A stretch of 22,149 nt of DNA from a virus (IMGVR_UViG_3300030450_001570:349-22497); one strand, 5' to 3'. Positions 13,960 through 21,718 are shown, counted from the first letter of the stretch. Program-made: numbers and translations. The notes: generated by a model from the letters alone, not told the origin.

Positions 13960-15180
13960 ATGGGTTTACCTGCTGTAAGAGTTCGTATTGGTTTCAACCA
14001 AGATGTTTTAGAGTTAGATGACTTAATAAGAGGTAAATTAGATTTTAACAAGTTAGCAGGAACAGTTGTTTACACCGATGTTACATCAAAGACATTAAGT
14101 GTTTCAACAAACAGGGGTAGATCAAGAGATGTTGATAATTTTACAGTTGGCTCTGCAACTATTAGTTTAGATAATCTTGATGCAAGGTTTGATCCAACAA
14201 ACGCAAGTGGTGCATATTATGGTGGCATTGAGCCATTAATGGCAGTAATTATTGATGCGACAATAGATGGTGGATCTAACTATAAACCTATATTTACAGG
14301 ATTTGTGAATACATGGATTGTTAATTATCCAAATAGTGCAGACAGCACAGTAACAGTAACTTGTTCTGATGCTTTTATGAAATTAGCTAACACACAGCTT
14401 AATTCGCAATCTGTTTCAAGTGCATTAACAGGTGCTTTTATAAATTCAATACTAGATAACGCATCTGTTGCTTTTTCCCCTGATAGAAGTATTGAAACAG
14501 GCAACTCAACAATGGCATCACAAACATTATCTGAAAATACCTTATCAGCTATTCAGACAGCAGAGTTTTCAGAGCAGGGTGCAGTATTTATAGCAAAGGA
14601 TGGTGTGTTTACTTTTAAAGAAAGACACAGTACTTATCCATCTACAATTAGTGCAACTTTCTCTGATGATGGCTCTGATTTGCCTTATAATCGTATGGAT
14701 CAGATACTAGGTAATGACTTTCTTTATAACAATGTAAGGTTAAAAAGAGAGGGTGGGTCGGAACAAACTGCATCTAATAGTGCATCACAGGCAAAATATC
14801 TTATTCGTACTTTTTCAAGACAAGATTTATACAATAACTCTGATGCTGATGTATTAAGCACAGCAAATCTTATTTTGGCAAAATACGCAGAAGTTGATCC
14901 AAGATTTTCAGATGTTGAAGTAGATTTAGAAAATTTAACAACAGGACAACAGGGAACAGTTTTAGATTTAGAGTGTATTGATACAGTTAAAGTTGAGATC
15001 ACACCTGTTGGTACTTCAACGCAGGTTTCAAGATTTTCAATTATTGATGGCATCCAATGGACAATCACACCTAATGAACAAAAGGTTACTTTTTTAACTT
15101 CTGATAGTTCGGATGTGCAGTTTTTGATCTTAAACAGTTCTACATTTGGTTTACTAAACACAGGAAAGTTGGGGTATTAA
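13960..15180 (+). CDS. Distal minor tail protein
   Basis: The 406-aa protein is directly after the tape measure, where actinophages encode the distal tail or hub protein. The N-terminal 140 residues have beta-rich patterns: YTDVTSKTLSVSTNRGRSRDVDNFTVGSATISLDNLDARFDPTN and IFTGFVNTWIVNYP. A central part has LSENTLSAIQTAEFSEQGAVFIAKDGVFTFKER, a pattern common in siphophage tail-tip proteins. The C-terminus has VSRFSIIDGIQWTITPNEQKVTFLTS. Role inferred from family and position. Confidence 0.85.
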   Translation: MGLPAVRVRIGFNQDVLELDDLIRGKLDFNKLAGTVVYTDVTSKTLSVSTNRGRSRDVDNFTVGSATISLDNLDARFDPTNASGAYYGGIEPLMAVIIDATIDGGSNYKPIFTGFVNTWIVNYPNSADSTVTVTCSDAFMKLANTQLNSQSVSSALTGAFINSILDNASVAFSPDRSIETGNSTMASQTLSENTLSAIQTAEFSEQGAVFIAKDGVFTFKERHSTYPSTISATFSDDGSDLPYNRMDQILGNDFLYNNVRLKREGGSEQTASNSASQAKYLIRTFSRQDLYNNSDADVLSTANLILAKYAEVDPRFSDVEVDLENLTTGQQGTVLDLECIDTVKVEITPVGTSTQVSRFSIIDGIQWTITPNEQKVTFLTSDSSDVQFLILNSSTFGLLNTGKLGY

Positions 15181-15182
15181 CT

Positions 15183-15249
15183 ATGACAAGAATAAATAAA
15201 AACTGTCGTATTGACATACTCTACTTATAGCGAAAAAAGGATTTAATTT
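15183..15249 (+). promoter_or_regulatory. Repeated promoter-like element E2 before fibre module
   Basis: Same architecture as the leader at 11011-11078: ACAAGAATA (15186-15194), TCGTAT (15206-15211), 17 nt, AGCGAAAAAAGGA (15229-15241), 8 nt, ATG. ATGACA (15183-15188) sits 17 nt before TCGTAT and could be a -35 box. It probably starts expression of the fibre genes or provides a strong leader. Confidence 0.6.
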
Positions 15250-15708
15250 ATGGCAGGTGCAGGATATAAGTTATTTGCATCAGGCGATGTCTTAACAGCA
15301 TCCGATGTGAATACATATCTACAAGAACAAACAATAATGGTCTTTGCAAATGATAGTGCAAGAGATACAGCTTTAAATTCTGTTAAGTCAGAGGGAATGT
15401 TTGTTTATATAACAGCAGATAACACTTTACAATATTACGATGGGTCAAGTTGGAACGATACAAGTTTAACTGCTGATATTACAGGGATCACAACAGGATC
15501 AACTTCAGGTTTATCAGGTGGTGCAACAAGTGGCACAGTAACCCTAGTAATTTCCCCAAACTTAGCAACTTCAGCAACTGTTGCAGGATCAGATATAGTT
15601 TTAATTGGCGATGCAGATGACAGCAATAATTTAAAAAAGACAACAGCACAAGATATTGCAAATTTAGCAGGTGGTGTTTCGTTAGGTTTAGTAATAGCCC
15701 TAAGTTAA
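15250..15708 (+). CDS. Tail fibre/minor tail protein (152 aa)
   Basis: The N-terminus GYKLFASGDVLTASDVNTYLQEQTIMVFANDSARDTAL and then SEGMFVYITADNTLQYYDGSSW is a widespread phage tail-tip/fibre domain. A low-complexity Thr/Ser/Gly-rich segment follows (TGITTGSTSGLSGGATSGT). The C-terminal part (GSDIVLIGDADDSNNLKKTTAQDIANLAGG) is also common in phage fibres. First gene of the fibre module, with a strong ribosome-binding site in the repeated leader. Confidence 0.85.
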   Translation: MAGAGYKLFASGDVLTASDVNTYLQEQTIMVFANDSARDTALNSVKSEGMFVYITADNTLQYYDGSSWNDTSLTADITGITTGSTSGLSGGATSGTVTLVISPNLATSATVAGSDIVLIGDADDSNNLKKTTAQDIANLAGGVSLGLVIALS

Positions 15709-15720
15709 GAAAGGAAAAAG

Positions 15721-16047
15721 ATGGCAGATACATTACATTCAGTACAAGGTGTTTTAGGCACAGGTAGTACAGCTATTCTTGATGCAGTTGCATCAAGCAC
15801 AACTGAAACTGTAATTGGTTTAACTTTATCAAACATAAGTGGATCAAGTGCAGATGTTACAGTTGATCTTAGTATTACAAAGTCAGGTGGCTCGTTAAGA
15901 AAAGTTCTAAATGATGTCAGCTTACCTTTTGGAACTACTATCACAATGTCTACAAAAATGGTATTGGAAACAGGCGACACTATGCAAGGACTTGCAAGTT
16001 CAGCATCAAGTGTTGATTTTAATTTAGCTTATTTGAAACAAACCTAA
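15721..16047 (+). CDS. Small virion/tail-associated protein (108 aa)
   Basis: A beta-rich protein with pattern TETVIGLTLSNISGSSADVTVDLSITKSGG and LPFGTTITMSTKMVLETGDTMQGLASSASSVDFNLAYL. It resembles small beta-sandwich structural proteins that are frequent in marine phages. AAGGAAAAAG is the ribosome-binding site. Its location between two fibre-type genes supports a tail-tip or fibre-associated role; the precise role is unknown. Confidence 0.75.
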   Translation: MADTLHSVQGVLGTGSTAILDAVASSTTETVIGLTLSNISGSSADVTVDLSITKSGGSLRKVLNDVSLPFGTTITMSTKMVLETGDTMQGLASSASSVDFNLAYLKQT

Positions 16048-16058
16048 AGGGGTAATTT

Positions 16059-16685
16059 ATGTCCTATATAGGTACACAACCAAATAATGTAAAACAGAAT
16101 ATTGGTTTATATACACCAAATGATATTACTGCTTTAACCAAAGATGGTCATTGGGGTGGCTCAACAGAATTAATTACAAGTGGTAGCTCTGATAACTCTG
16201 CACAAACTTTAGAATTTAACGATTGTCTTGTAGGCAATTATGATGTTTATTTAATTCAATGGAACAACTTTGTACCTGCTAATGATGAAAATATGCTTTA
16301 CTTTAGATTAAAAAATGCAAGTGGCGAAATAACAAGTGGATATCAATATGCTAATTTTAATAATACATCAAGTGGTGGAAGTGGCAATAATAAATCTACA
16401 AGTGCTACTTATTTAAGAATTATGGGTGGTGGTGGCTCTAGTACAGGCGAAAATGCTAATGGGCATATTTATATTTATGGTGCTAGTACTTCCGAAAGAA
16501 CATTAGCTACTTATTCAACAACTTATATAGACCAAAATGCTACTTATAACTCAATTATGGGTGGTGGTGTTTATGATACAGCAGAAGTTTCAACAGGTAT
16601 TATGTTTAGAAATATTAGTTCAGGTGGAACATTAGGAAATATAAATACTCTTGATGTATCTATTTATGGTGTGAAAAAAATATGA
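16059..16685 (+). CDS. Fibre/adhesin paralogue, trio 1 member 1 (adaptor-bearing)
   Basis: This 208-aa protein begins with an adaptor-like segment of about 40 residues (SYIGTQPNNVKQNIGLYTPNDITALTKDGHWGG). It is then followed by the family domain: SAQTLEFNDCLVGNYDVYLIQWNNFVPANDENMLYFRL, a Gly-rich loop, and GGGVYDTAEVSTGIMFRN with the end VSIYGVKKI. Member 1 of the second trio (17733) has a matching adaptor and GGYDTTEIINGI. A receptor-binding or tail-decoration role is inferred from family type and place. The stop overlaps the next start (ATGA). Confidence 0.82.
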   Translation: MSYIGTQPNNVKQNIGLYTPNDITALTKDGHWGGSTELITSGSSDNSAQTLEFNDCLVGNYDVYLIQWNNFVPANDENMLYFRLKNASGEITSGYQYANFNNTSSGGSGNNKSTSATYLRIMGGGGSSTGENANGHIYIYGASTSERTLATYSTTYIDQNATYNSIMGGGVYDTAEVSTGIMFRNISSGGTLGNINTLDVSIYGVKKI

Positions 16686-17218
16686 GTAATTTAAGATTAA
16701 TAAAACAAACAGCAACTTCTTCAGGGATAACAAGTGTATCTATGACAGATGTCTTTTCTTCTGACTACGATATTTATTGTGTAACTGTTGCTCAAACAAC
16801 TTATGATGTTACGAACACAGATGTTATTGCTTTAAAATTAAGATTTATAAATTCAAGTGGCTCAATAATTAGTGCAAGTAATTATTCTAGTGCCAATATG
16901 CATATGAAAGCTGAAACAACTAAAGATGAAGATAAGTTTACAAATGGCACTTACTCTTATTCAGGTGCAATAATTGGAAATTATGAAAATGGTGGTGGCG
17001 TTCATTGGATATATAACCCATACAATAGCGATAGATATTCATTTGTAACTTTTGAGGGTGGCGGTGGCTATGATAGTTCAAGCAATAAAATGAGGTCGCA
17101 AAAAGGTATAGGCGTGTTAGAACAACAAGTAAGTATGACAGGTGTAAATTTTTATTCTTCTAATGCTTCTAATACATTTTCTGCTTATGTAACAGTTTAT
17201 GGATTGAGGAAAGACTAA
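16682..17218 (+). CDS. Fibre/adhesin paralogue, trio 1 member 2
   Basis: The 178-aa protein lacks the adaptor and is the family domain alone: SMTDVFSSDYDIYCVTVAQ, then VHWIYNPYNSDRYSFVTFEG, KGIGVLEQQVSMTGVNFYSS and VTVYGLRKD at the end. Its closest relative in the window is member 2 of trio 2 (18379), which has WIYNPTDSSEYTYITYAS. The start overlaps the previous stop (ATGA) and its stop overlaps the next start (TAATG), so the three are probably translated together. Confidence 0.8.
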   Translation: MSNLRLIKQTATSSGITSVSMTDVFSSDYDIYCVTVAQTTYDVTNTDVIALKLRFINSSGSIISASNYSSANMHMKAETTKDEDKFTNGTYSYSGAIIGNYENGGGVHWIYNPYNSDRYSFVTFEGGGGYDSSSNKMRSQKGIGVLEQQVSMTGVNFYSSNASNTFSAYVTVYGLRKD

Positions 17219-17730
17219 TGGCAGGTAGTTTAATTCAAATAGCAACAAATACAGTTAGTGGAACTTCAACTAATTCAATAGATTTAGTTGGAACAACTAC
17301 TGATGATGTATATATGGTAGCTATAACTAATGCAAGTACAACTTCAGATGGACAAATTAGAACAAGAGTTTTAGTTAGTAGTAGTGCAGATACAAGTTCC
17401 GAATACGACCAAGCAAGTAAAGCTCTTATGGATAATGCAGGGTTTGATAATGACGCACAAGCAAATGCAGACCATTGGCGATTTTTTTTCACAGGTAATC
17501 AAACTGCTGAAACACAATCAGCAATACTTTATTTATATAATTTTAATAGCAGTTCAACATATAGTTTTGTACAAAATGAAGTAGCAGGTTATACAAACTC
17601 GCCAAAACTTTATGGATTGCAGGGTGGTGCAGTACAAACAGAGGCACAAAGTTGTAATGGCATTCAATTTTATGCCTCTAGTGGAAATTTAAGTGATGGA
17701 AGTCAATTTACCTTATATAAGGTGGTGTAA
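17218..17730 (+). CDS. Fibre/adhesin paralogue, trio 1 member 3
   Basis: The 170-aa protein has the family pattern DDVYMVAITNASTTSDGQIRTRVLVSSSADTSSEYDQA, LYLYNFNSSSTYSFVQNEVAG and ends NGIQFYASSGNLSDGSQFTLYKVV. It best matches member 3 of trio 2 (18897), which ends NGITIFYSSGNIASGEFKLYG. AAGGTGG at its end serves as ribosome-binding site for the next trio. No catalytic motif; a beta-sandwich binding domain is inferred. Confidence 0.8.
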   Translation: MAGSLIQIATNTVSGTSTNSIDLVGTTTDDVYMVAITNASTTSDGQIRTRVLVSSSADTSSEYDQASKALMDNAGFDNDAQANADHWRFFFTGNQTAETQSAILYLYNFNSSSTYSFVQNEVAGYTNSPKLYGLQGGAVQTEAQSCNGIQFYASSGNLSDGSQFTLYKVV

Positions 17731-17732
17731 TT

Positions 17733-18386
17733 ATGAGTGAATATGGATATATCCCTGAAAGCCCTGAGCAAAAATTTGGTCAAAATTCAGGAATACTGAC
17801 ACCGAATGATATTTATGATCTAGATTTAGCAGGTAAGTGGACTAATTGGACACCTGCTTTAGAACATATACAAACTCAAAGCACTTCAACAAGTGCATCA
17901 ACAATAGATTTCACATCAATAGGAAATTATGATGTATATTTATTAACTGCACAAAATTTATACAGTACAACAGGTGCAAGTGTTGATATAACATTATCAA
18001 ATGATGGTGGCAGTACTTGGGAAGGTGGAACAAAATATGATAGAGCTTTTCAGGGCGTAAGAAGTAGTAGTGGAAGTTATGAAGAAAAAAATTCAGGCGA
18101 TGCTGAATGGCAATACGCATTAAGTTCTGATGACAACAGTTCAACATATTCGCAGGGTGGTGTTGTTTGGTTTTATAATCTTAACAATTCTGCAAAACAC
18201 TCTTATTGCACAATTAATAATATATCTTACAATCAATATCTAAACGAAATATATTCTTTTTTTGGTGCAGGTGGTTATGACACTACTGAAATAATAAATG
18301 GTATAAGGGTGCAGATGAGTAGTAGTAAAACTTTTTCAAGTACAGATGGGCGAGTGAGCTTATATGGATTGGCTAATTATGGGTAG
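17733..18386 (+). CDS. Fibre/adhesin paralogue, trio 2 member 1 (adaptor-bearing)
   Basis: The 217-aa protein has an adaptor at its N-terminus (EYGYIPESPEQKFGQNSGILTPNDIYDLDLAGKWTNW), recalling that of the gene at 16059 (NIGLYTPNDI...GHWGG). The domain follows: STIDFTSIGNYDVYLLTAQ, VVWFYNLNNSAKHSYCTIN, GAGGYDTTEIINGIRVQMSS and the end VSLYGLANYG. Only this gene and 16059 in the series carry the adaptor, so each trio seems to have one protein able to attach to the tail. Confidence 0.82.
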   Translation: MSEYGYIPESPEQKFGQNSGILTPNDIYDLDLAGKWTNWTPALEHIQTQSTSTSASTIDFTSIGNYDVYLLTAQNLYSTTGASVDITLSNDGGSTWEGGTKYDRAFQGVRSSSGSYEEKNSGDAEWQYALSSDDNSSTYSQGGVVWFYNLNNSAKHSYCTINNISYNQYLNEIYSFFGAGGYDTTEIINGIRVQMSSSKTFSSTDGRVSLYGLANYG

Positions 18387-18900
18387 TTTAAAATTTCTTA
18401 AAAGTGCAAGTGGATCAAGTGTTAGTACATTAAGTTTTACAGGTTGTTTTCCAACTAATTTCAATACTTTTGTAATGACCTTAGAAGATTTAGATATATC
18501 AGCAGGTAATGCTGAAATGCAAATGAGATTTATAGATAGTAGCCAAGCAGTTATAAGTGATACAGAATACGATTATGCTTATAGAAATGTAAAATCTTTT
18601 GGTACTTATACAGGTATAAAAGACACAGGCGTAGCTCAAATACAAGGTTTAATATGGTTAGATGATTTTGTATATTCGGCAGGTGCTTTAACTGTTTGGA
18701 TTTATAACCCAACAGATAGTTCAGAATATACTTATATTACCTACGCAAGTTCTTCAGATGTTGATAGTACTTCATCAACAGGTTATGGAACAAAAGGAAC
18801 TGCTGTACATAAATCTGAAGAATTGATAACAGGTGTTAATTTATTACTTAGTAGTGGAACAATGGATAAAATTAAAGTCAATATGTATGGTGTAGTATGA
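18379..18900 (+). CDS. Fibre/adhesin paralogue, trio 2 member 2
   Basis: I chose ATG 18379 (8-nt overlap with the previous stop) over an in-frame ATG at 18364, because the sister proteins start at the equivalent place (GSLKFLKSASGSS). The 173-aa protein has NFNTFVMTLEDLDISAGNAEMQMRFIDSS, VWIYNPTDSSEYTYITYAS, KGTAVHKSEELITGVNLLLSS and the end VNMYGVV. It is the closest relative of 16682-17218. The stop overlaps the next start (ATGA). Confidence 0.8.
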   Translation: MGSLKFLKSASGSSVSTLSFTGCFPTNFNTFVMTLEDLDISAGNAEMQMRFIDSSQAVISDTEYDYAYRNVKSFGTYTGIKDTGVAQIQGLIWLDDFVYSAGALTVWIYNPTDSSEYTYITYASSSDVDSTSSTGYGTKGTAVHKSEELITGVNLLLSSGTMDKIKVNMYGVV

Positions 18901-19415
18901 GTGCTTTAGTTTTATTAGATAGTGCAACAGCAAGTTCAAGTGCAAGTGTAACTTTAGGTGCAGGGGATTGGGATACCAATTATAATGTTTATTTAGTTAC
19001 GATAGATAAAGCTGTACCTGCAAATGATAGTGTAAATTTAGTTTGCAGATTATTAATTAGTGGTACGCCTGATAGTAGTGCTAGTTACGACCACGCTAAT
19101 TATGTATTAAAAGGCGAAACAACATTTGCAGATGAGGGTGGTGTAAACGCTAATGAAGTTACTTTAGGTGGTGCAGGAACAGGTACAGGCGAAAGTGTAA
19201 GTGGCAATATACATCTTTTCAAAATGAATGTATCAGGAACATATAAGTCAATGACTTTTGATACAACTTATCTTAATTCAAGTGCAAACCTAAGAAGTAA
19301 AGTAGGTGGTGCATTTTTGACAAATACTGCTGTTGCAAATGGAATAACAATATTTTATTCTAGTGGCAATATTGCTAGTGGGGAATTTAAGTTGTATGGA
19401 TATGCAATAAGTTAA
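18897..19415 (+). CDS. Fibre/adhesin paralogue, trio 2 member 3
   Basis: The 172-aa protein has NYNVYLVTIDKAVPANDSVNLVCRLLISG, a Gly-rich part (GGAGTGTGESVSGN), IHLFKMNVSGTYKSMTFDTTYL and the end FYSSGNIASGEFKLYGYAIS. It is similar to 17218-17730 in its last 30 residues. It ends the array. The short span to the next gene carries a good ribosome-binding site (AAAGGGGG). Confidence 0.8.
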   Translation: MSALVLLDSATASSSASVTLGAGDWDTNYNVYLVTIDKAVPANDSVNLVCRLLISGTPDSSASYDHANYVLKGETTFADEGGVNANEVTLGGAGTGTGESVSGNIHLFKMNVSGTYKSMTFDTTYLNSSANLRSKVGGAFLTNTAVANGITIFYSSGNIASGEFKLYGYAIS

Positions 19416-19450
19416 TTATGGATTACGAAAATAGAAAGGGGGTGGAATAA

Positions 19451-19768
19451 ATGGGAAAAACTTTAGATGAATTTAAGGTAGAGGCACAATCAGAGATAGA
19501 TGCTGAAAAACCTTTATACGCACAAGTTAATAACGAAAAGCGACCTTTCACAGATGCAGAATACGACCAAGCTGTATTGGATCGTGCTAATTATAAACTT
19601 GATGAGCAAGACAATGGATATATCAGAGCAAGGCAAGAGGCATTCGCAAGTATTGGGGATCAGTTAGATCAACTATATTGGGATATTGATGCAGGAAAGC
19701 TAGATAAGACAGGTGCTTGGTACAAAGCAATCAAGAAAGTAAAAGATGACAACCCTAAACCGAGTTAG
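19451..19768 (+). CDS. Virion-associated type protein (105 aa)
   Basis: The protein has NEKRPFTDAEYDQAVLDRANYK, then ARQEAFASIGDQLDQLYWDIDAGKLDKTGAWYKAIKKVKDDNPKP. The segment IGDQLDxLYxD...WYKAIKxVKxxNP is a recurring pattern in marine phages, located by fibre genes, where it is thought to be structural or fibre-associated. Function is not known. Confidence 0.78.
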   Translation: MGKTLDEFKVEAQSEIDAEKPLYAQVNNEKRPFTDAEYDQAVLDRANYKLDEQDNGYIRARQEAFASIGDQLDQLYWDIDAGKLDKTGAWYKAIKKVKDDNPKPS

Positions 19769-19782
19769 AAAGGTAGGATAAT

Positions 19783-20013
19783 ATGCAATCCTTAGAGGAT
19801 TATGCAAAAGAAAATCCAAACAAATCTCGGTTAAGCGAGATGGAACACCCTGAACTAAAGGGTATGGTTGATGAGGCAGTTCAGGGTATCAGAAATGGCA
19901 TAGAGCCAACAGTTTCAGCGAAATGGTTTGTAGAACATTCGCCTGTAAAGCTGACAATTAAACACGATACTGTAAGGCAATGGTTATATGACAAGGCAAG
20001 AGAAAGAATATAA
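19783..20013 (+). CDS. Small HTH-like protein (76 aa)
   Basis: The protein has HPELKGMVDEAVQGIRNGIEPTVSAKWFVEHSPVKLTIKHDTVRQWLYDKARERI. The C-terminal half looks like a helix-turn-helix DNA-binding fold (TIKHDTVRQWL as recognition part). It resembles small regulator-like proteins next to actinophage metallophosphoesterases. AGGTAGG upstream is the ribosome-binding site. The gene overlaps the next by 26 nt, which implies coupling. Confidence 0.7.
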   Translation: MQSLEDYAKENPNKSRLSEMEHPELKGMVDEAVQGIRNGIEPTVSAKWFVEHSPVKLTIKHDTVRQWLYDKARERI

Positions 20014-21238
20014 AAACCTTAACGAATTTGTTAAGTCGCAGGTAGATCAACCAACACCTGCGAAGAAAAAGAGCGATGCACCAACAGGATTTGAGGCAGG
20101 TGTGTCGTGGTCTAATAAAACTAAATCAGGCACAATCACAAGTCGTGCATTAAAGCAAAATCAAGAGCCAAATTGGGATGAGCATTTATCTCAATGGGGT
20201 TATGATCCACAACAATTCAAAATAAAGAAAGATACTTTACAATTTAGGTGTTGGGATGCCAACTTTGGTGTTGATGCTAATGGCGATCCAATCATTGAAA
20301 CACTTTATTATTATCGGTGCGATATTGAGCTTAAAAGCCCTGAAACAGATGATGTGGACTATGTTGAGCTAGTTAAAGAGATAAAACAACACAAAAAAGC
20401 ACCTATTAAGACAAAACTAGATAATGACTTTGCTTTTACTGTTTGTATTTCAGATTGGCAGATTGGTGTAAGATCAACAGACAAAATAATGAAAAGAATA
20501 CTAGAAAGCATTGATGATGTAGAGGACAGGATAAAAGAATTAAAGAAAATGGGCATAAAGCCAAATCAATTAGTTATTTATAATTTAGGCGACATTGTTG
20601 AAAACTGTTCAACGAGTGGATGGTACGCTAATCAAATTGCAACCTTAGATGTTCCAAATGTTCGTGAGCAGATGATGATAGCTAGGCGATTAGTTATGAA
20701 ATCTATTGAAAGATGGACAAAATACTTTGATAAAGTTTTAATTATTTCAGTTCCCTCAAATCATGGACAAACAAGAAGTGGTTATAAAGCGATAACTGAT
20801 GAAAACGCAGATAACCTTGATCTACAACTATTTGATAATATTGCAGAGATTTGTTCGGCAAGTGAGGCATACAAGCACATTAAATTCGTTATTCCTGAAA
20901 GAGATTACAAAGTTACGCTAAATATTAAAGATGTTATTGTTCAATCACTACATGGGCATCAACTTGGTGCAGGAACGACAGCTTATGCAAAGGCAAAGTC
21001 TTGGGCAGAAAAACAAGCTCTACAAATTGATAATCAGTTTGATATTTTATTAAATGGGCATTTCCATCACTTTAGTTGGGTTAATGAAAGCATGAAACAT
21101 TTTATACAAGCACCCTGTATGCTACCACCTGATGAGAACGATTGGTTTTCAGCTAAATATGGATCAGTTAGTAACGCAGGTTGCTTAACTTTCGTTGTAG
21201 GTGGCGAGAAAAAGATACAGTATTTAGAAGTCTTGTAA
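19988..21238 (+). CDS. Metallophosphoesterase (actinophage type)
   Basis: The 416-aa protein has the metal-binding motifs in order: SDWQIG (155-160), GDIVEN (201-206), NHG (258-260), HGH (322-324) and GHFHH (357-361). The first motif has D-W-Q where calcineurin-like phosphatases have D-x-H, as in phage relatives. The N-terminal 140 residues are a variable extension. Possible substrates are nucleic acid or nucleotide phosphodiesters; the role in the phage is not known. The 3' end overlaps a minus-strand ORF by 15 nt. Confidence 0.88.
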   Translation: MTRQEKEYKNLNEFVKSQVDQPTPAKKKSDAPTGFEAGVSWSNKTKSGTITSRALKQNQEPNWDEHLSQWGYDPQQFKIKKDTLQFRCWDANFGVDANGDPIIETLYYYRCDIELKSPETDDVDYVELVKEIKQHKKAPIKTKLDNDFAFTVCISDWQIGVRSTDKIMKRILESIDDVEDRIKELKKMGIKPNQLVIYNLGDIVENCSTSGWYANQIATLDVPNVREQMMIARRLVMKSIERWTKYFDKVLIISVPSNHGQTRSGYKAITDENADNLDLQLFDNIAEICSASEAYKHIKFVIPERDYKVTLNIKDVIVQSLHGHQLGAGTTAYAKAKSWAEKQALQIDNQFDILLNGHFHHFSWVNESMKHFIQAPCMLPPDENDWFSAKYGSVSNAGCLTFVVGGEKKIQYLEVL

Positions 21239-21415
21239 TTTATCAATCATTTCAAATAATTCATGTTTAGTCAATTTTATATCTTTATTATGAAAAATAA
21301 TTTTACCTTTACTATCAATAACTAAAAATAATTGTTGCTTAAATTTTGCATCTAAGTTTTTATCTATAAAAAAGGTATTATGCCAAATAGTTTTGATATT
21401 ATTTAATCTTGCCAT
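21224..21415 (-). CDS. Small unknown protein, minus strand (63 aa)
   Basis: This ORF faces the metallophosphoesterase gene and overlaps its end by 15 nt. The protein shows QLFLVIDSKGKIIFHNKDIKL (strand-turn-strand) and a helix, TKHELFEMIDKLQDF. It overlaps the end of the other minus-strand ORF by 13 nt, so the two look like an operon. No family is recognised. The layout argues that it is real, but it is short and AT-rich. Confidence 0.55.
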   Translation of the reverse strand: MARLNNIKTIWHNTFFIDKNLDAKFKQQLFLVIDSKGKIIFHNKDIKLTKHELFEMIDKLQDF

Positions 21416-21531
21416 TTGTCCATTTGCCTTTTAATTTCTCTATTTAAAAATATATATTCACATCTCATTTCAAAAAGTTCTTTTTCTGCCTGTCTTAATT
21501 TTTTTCTTAATTCTTTTCTTTTATCTTGCAT
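21403..21531 (-). CDS. Small coiled-coil protein, minus strand (42 aa)
   Basis: Starting at ATG 21531, the peptide is highly charged and helical: MQDKRKELRKKLRQAEKELFEM, then REIKRQMDKWQD. It could be a small coiled coil. It overlaps the next minus-strand gene by 13 nt. In the same frame the ORF extends upstream (CPYAQKKSIKES) but only to a stop with no ATG/GTG/TTG, so the short form is given. No family is recognised. Confidence 0.5.
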   Translation of the reverse strand: MQDKRKELRKKLRQAEKELFEMRCEYIFLNREIKRQMDKWQD

Positions 21532-21609
21532 ACTTTCTTTAATAGATTTTTTTTGAGCATAAGGACAAGAAATTTAAAAATATTTTTATTTTTTAAAGTC
21601 TTATAAATA

Positions 21610-21672
21610 GATCCACGATCCATAGAAGAACACACAATATATAGTGGTATCTTCTTTAGATCGCAAAGGATC
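21610..21672. other. Nested inverted repeats forming a long imperfect hairpin
   Basis: Three inverted-repeat pairs nest in order: GATCC (21610-21614) with GGATC (21668-21672), CGATC (21616-21620) with GATCG (21659-21663), and AGAAGA (21624-21629) with TCTTCT (21650-21655). Inside, AC-CAC pairs with GTG-GT with one bulge. That is about 21 pairs in 63 nt, with no ORF across it. It lies between divergent genes and may be an operator or structured RNA. Confidence 0.6.
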
Positions 21673-21693
21673 AGAAAATTATTTTAAAAAAAC

Positions 21694-21718
21694 ACTAAAA
21701 ATGCCTGAAGTTTTTAGT
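21694..21718. repeat. Inverted repeat ACTAAAAA / TTTTTAGT
   Basis: Eight-base arms at 21694-21701 and 21711-21718 with a 9-nt loop. It lies in the divergent intergenic region, upstream of the gene at 21775. It could be an operator or a weak hairpin; no T-run follows on the plus strand. Confidence 0.45.

Noticed and set aside
14724-15161. Minus-strand ORF of 145 aa opposite the minor tail gene
   Set aside because: Fully within the distal tail gene, no family pattern, no ribosome-binding site or neighbours on that strand.
15183-15230. 15-codon ORF in the leader of the fibre module
   Set aside because: The equivalent position in the sister leader (11011-11078) has no such ORF, so the shared sequence is better explained as regulatory DNA.
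19418-19450. 10-codon ORF ending at the next ATG
   Set aside because: It consists largely of the ribosome-binding site of the following gene; too short to support.
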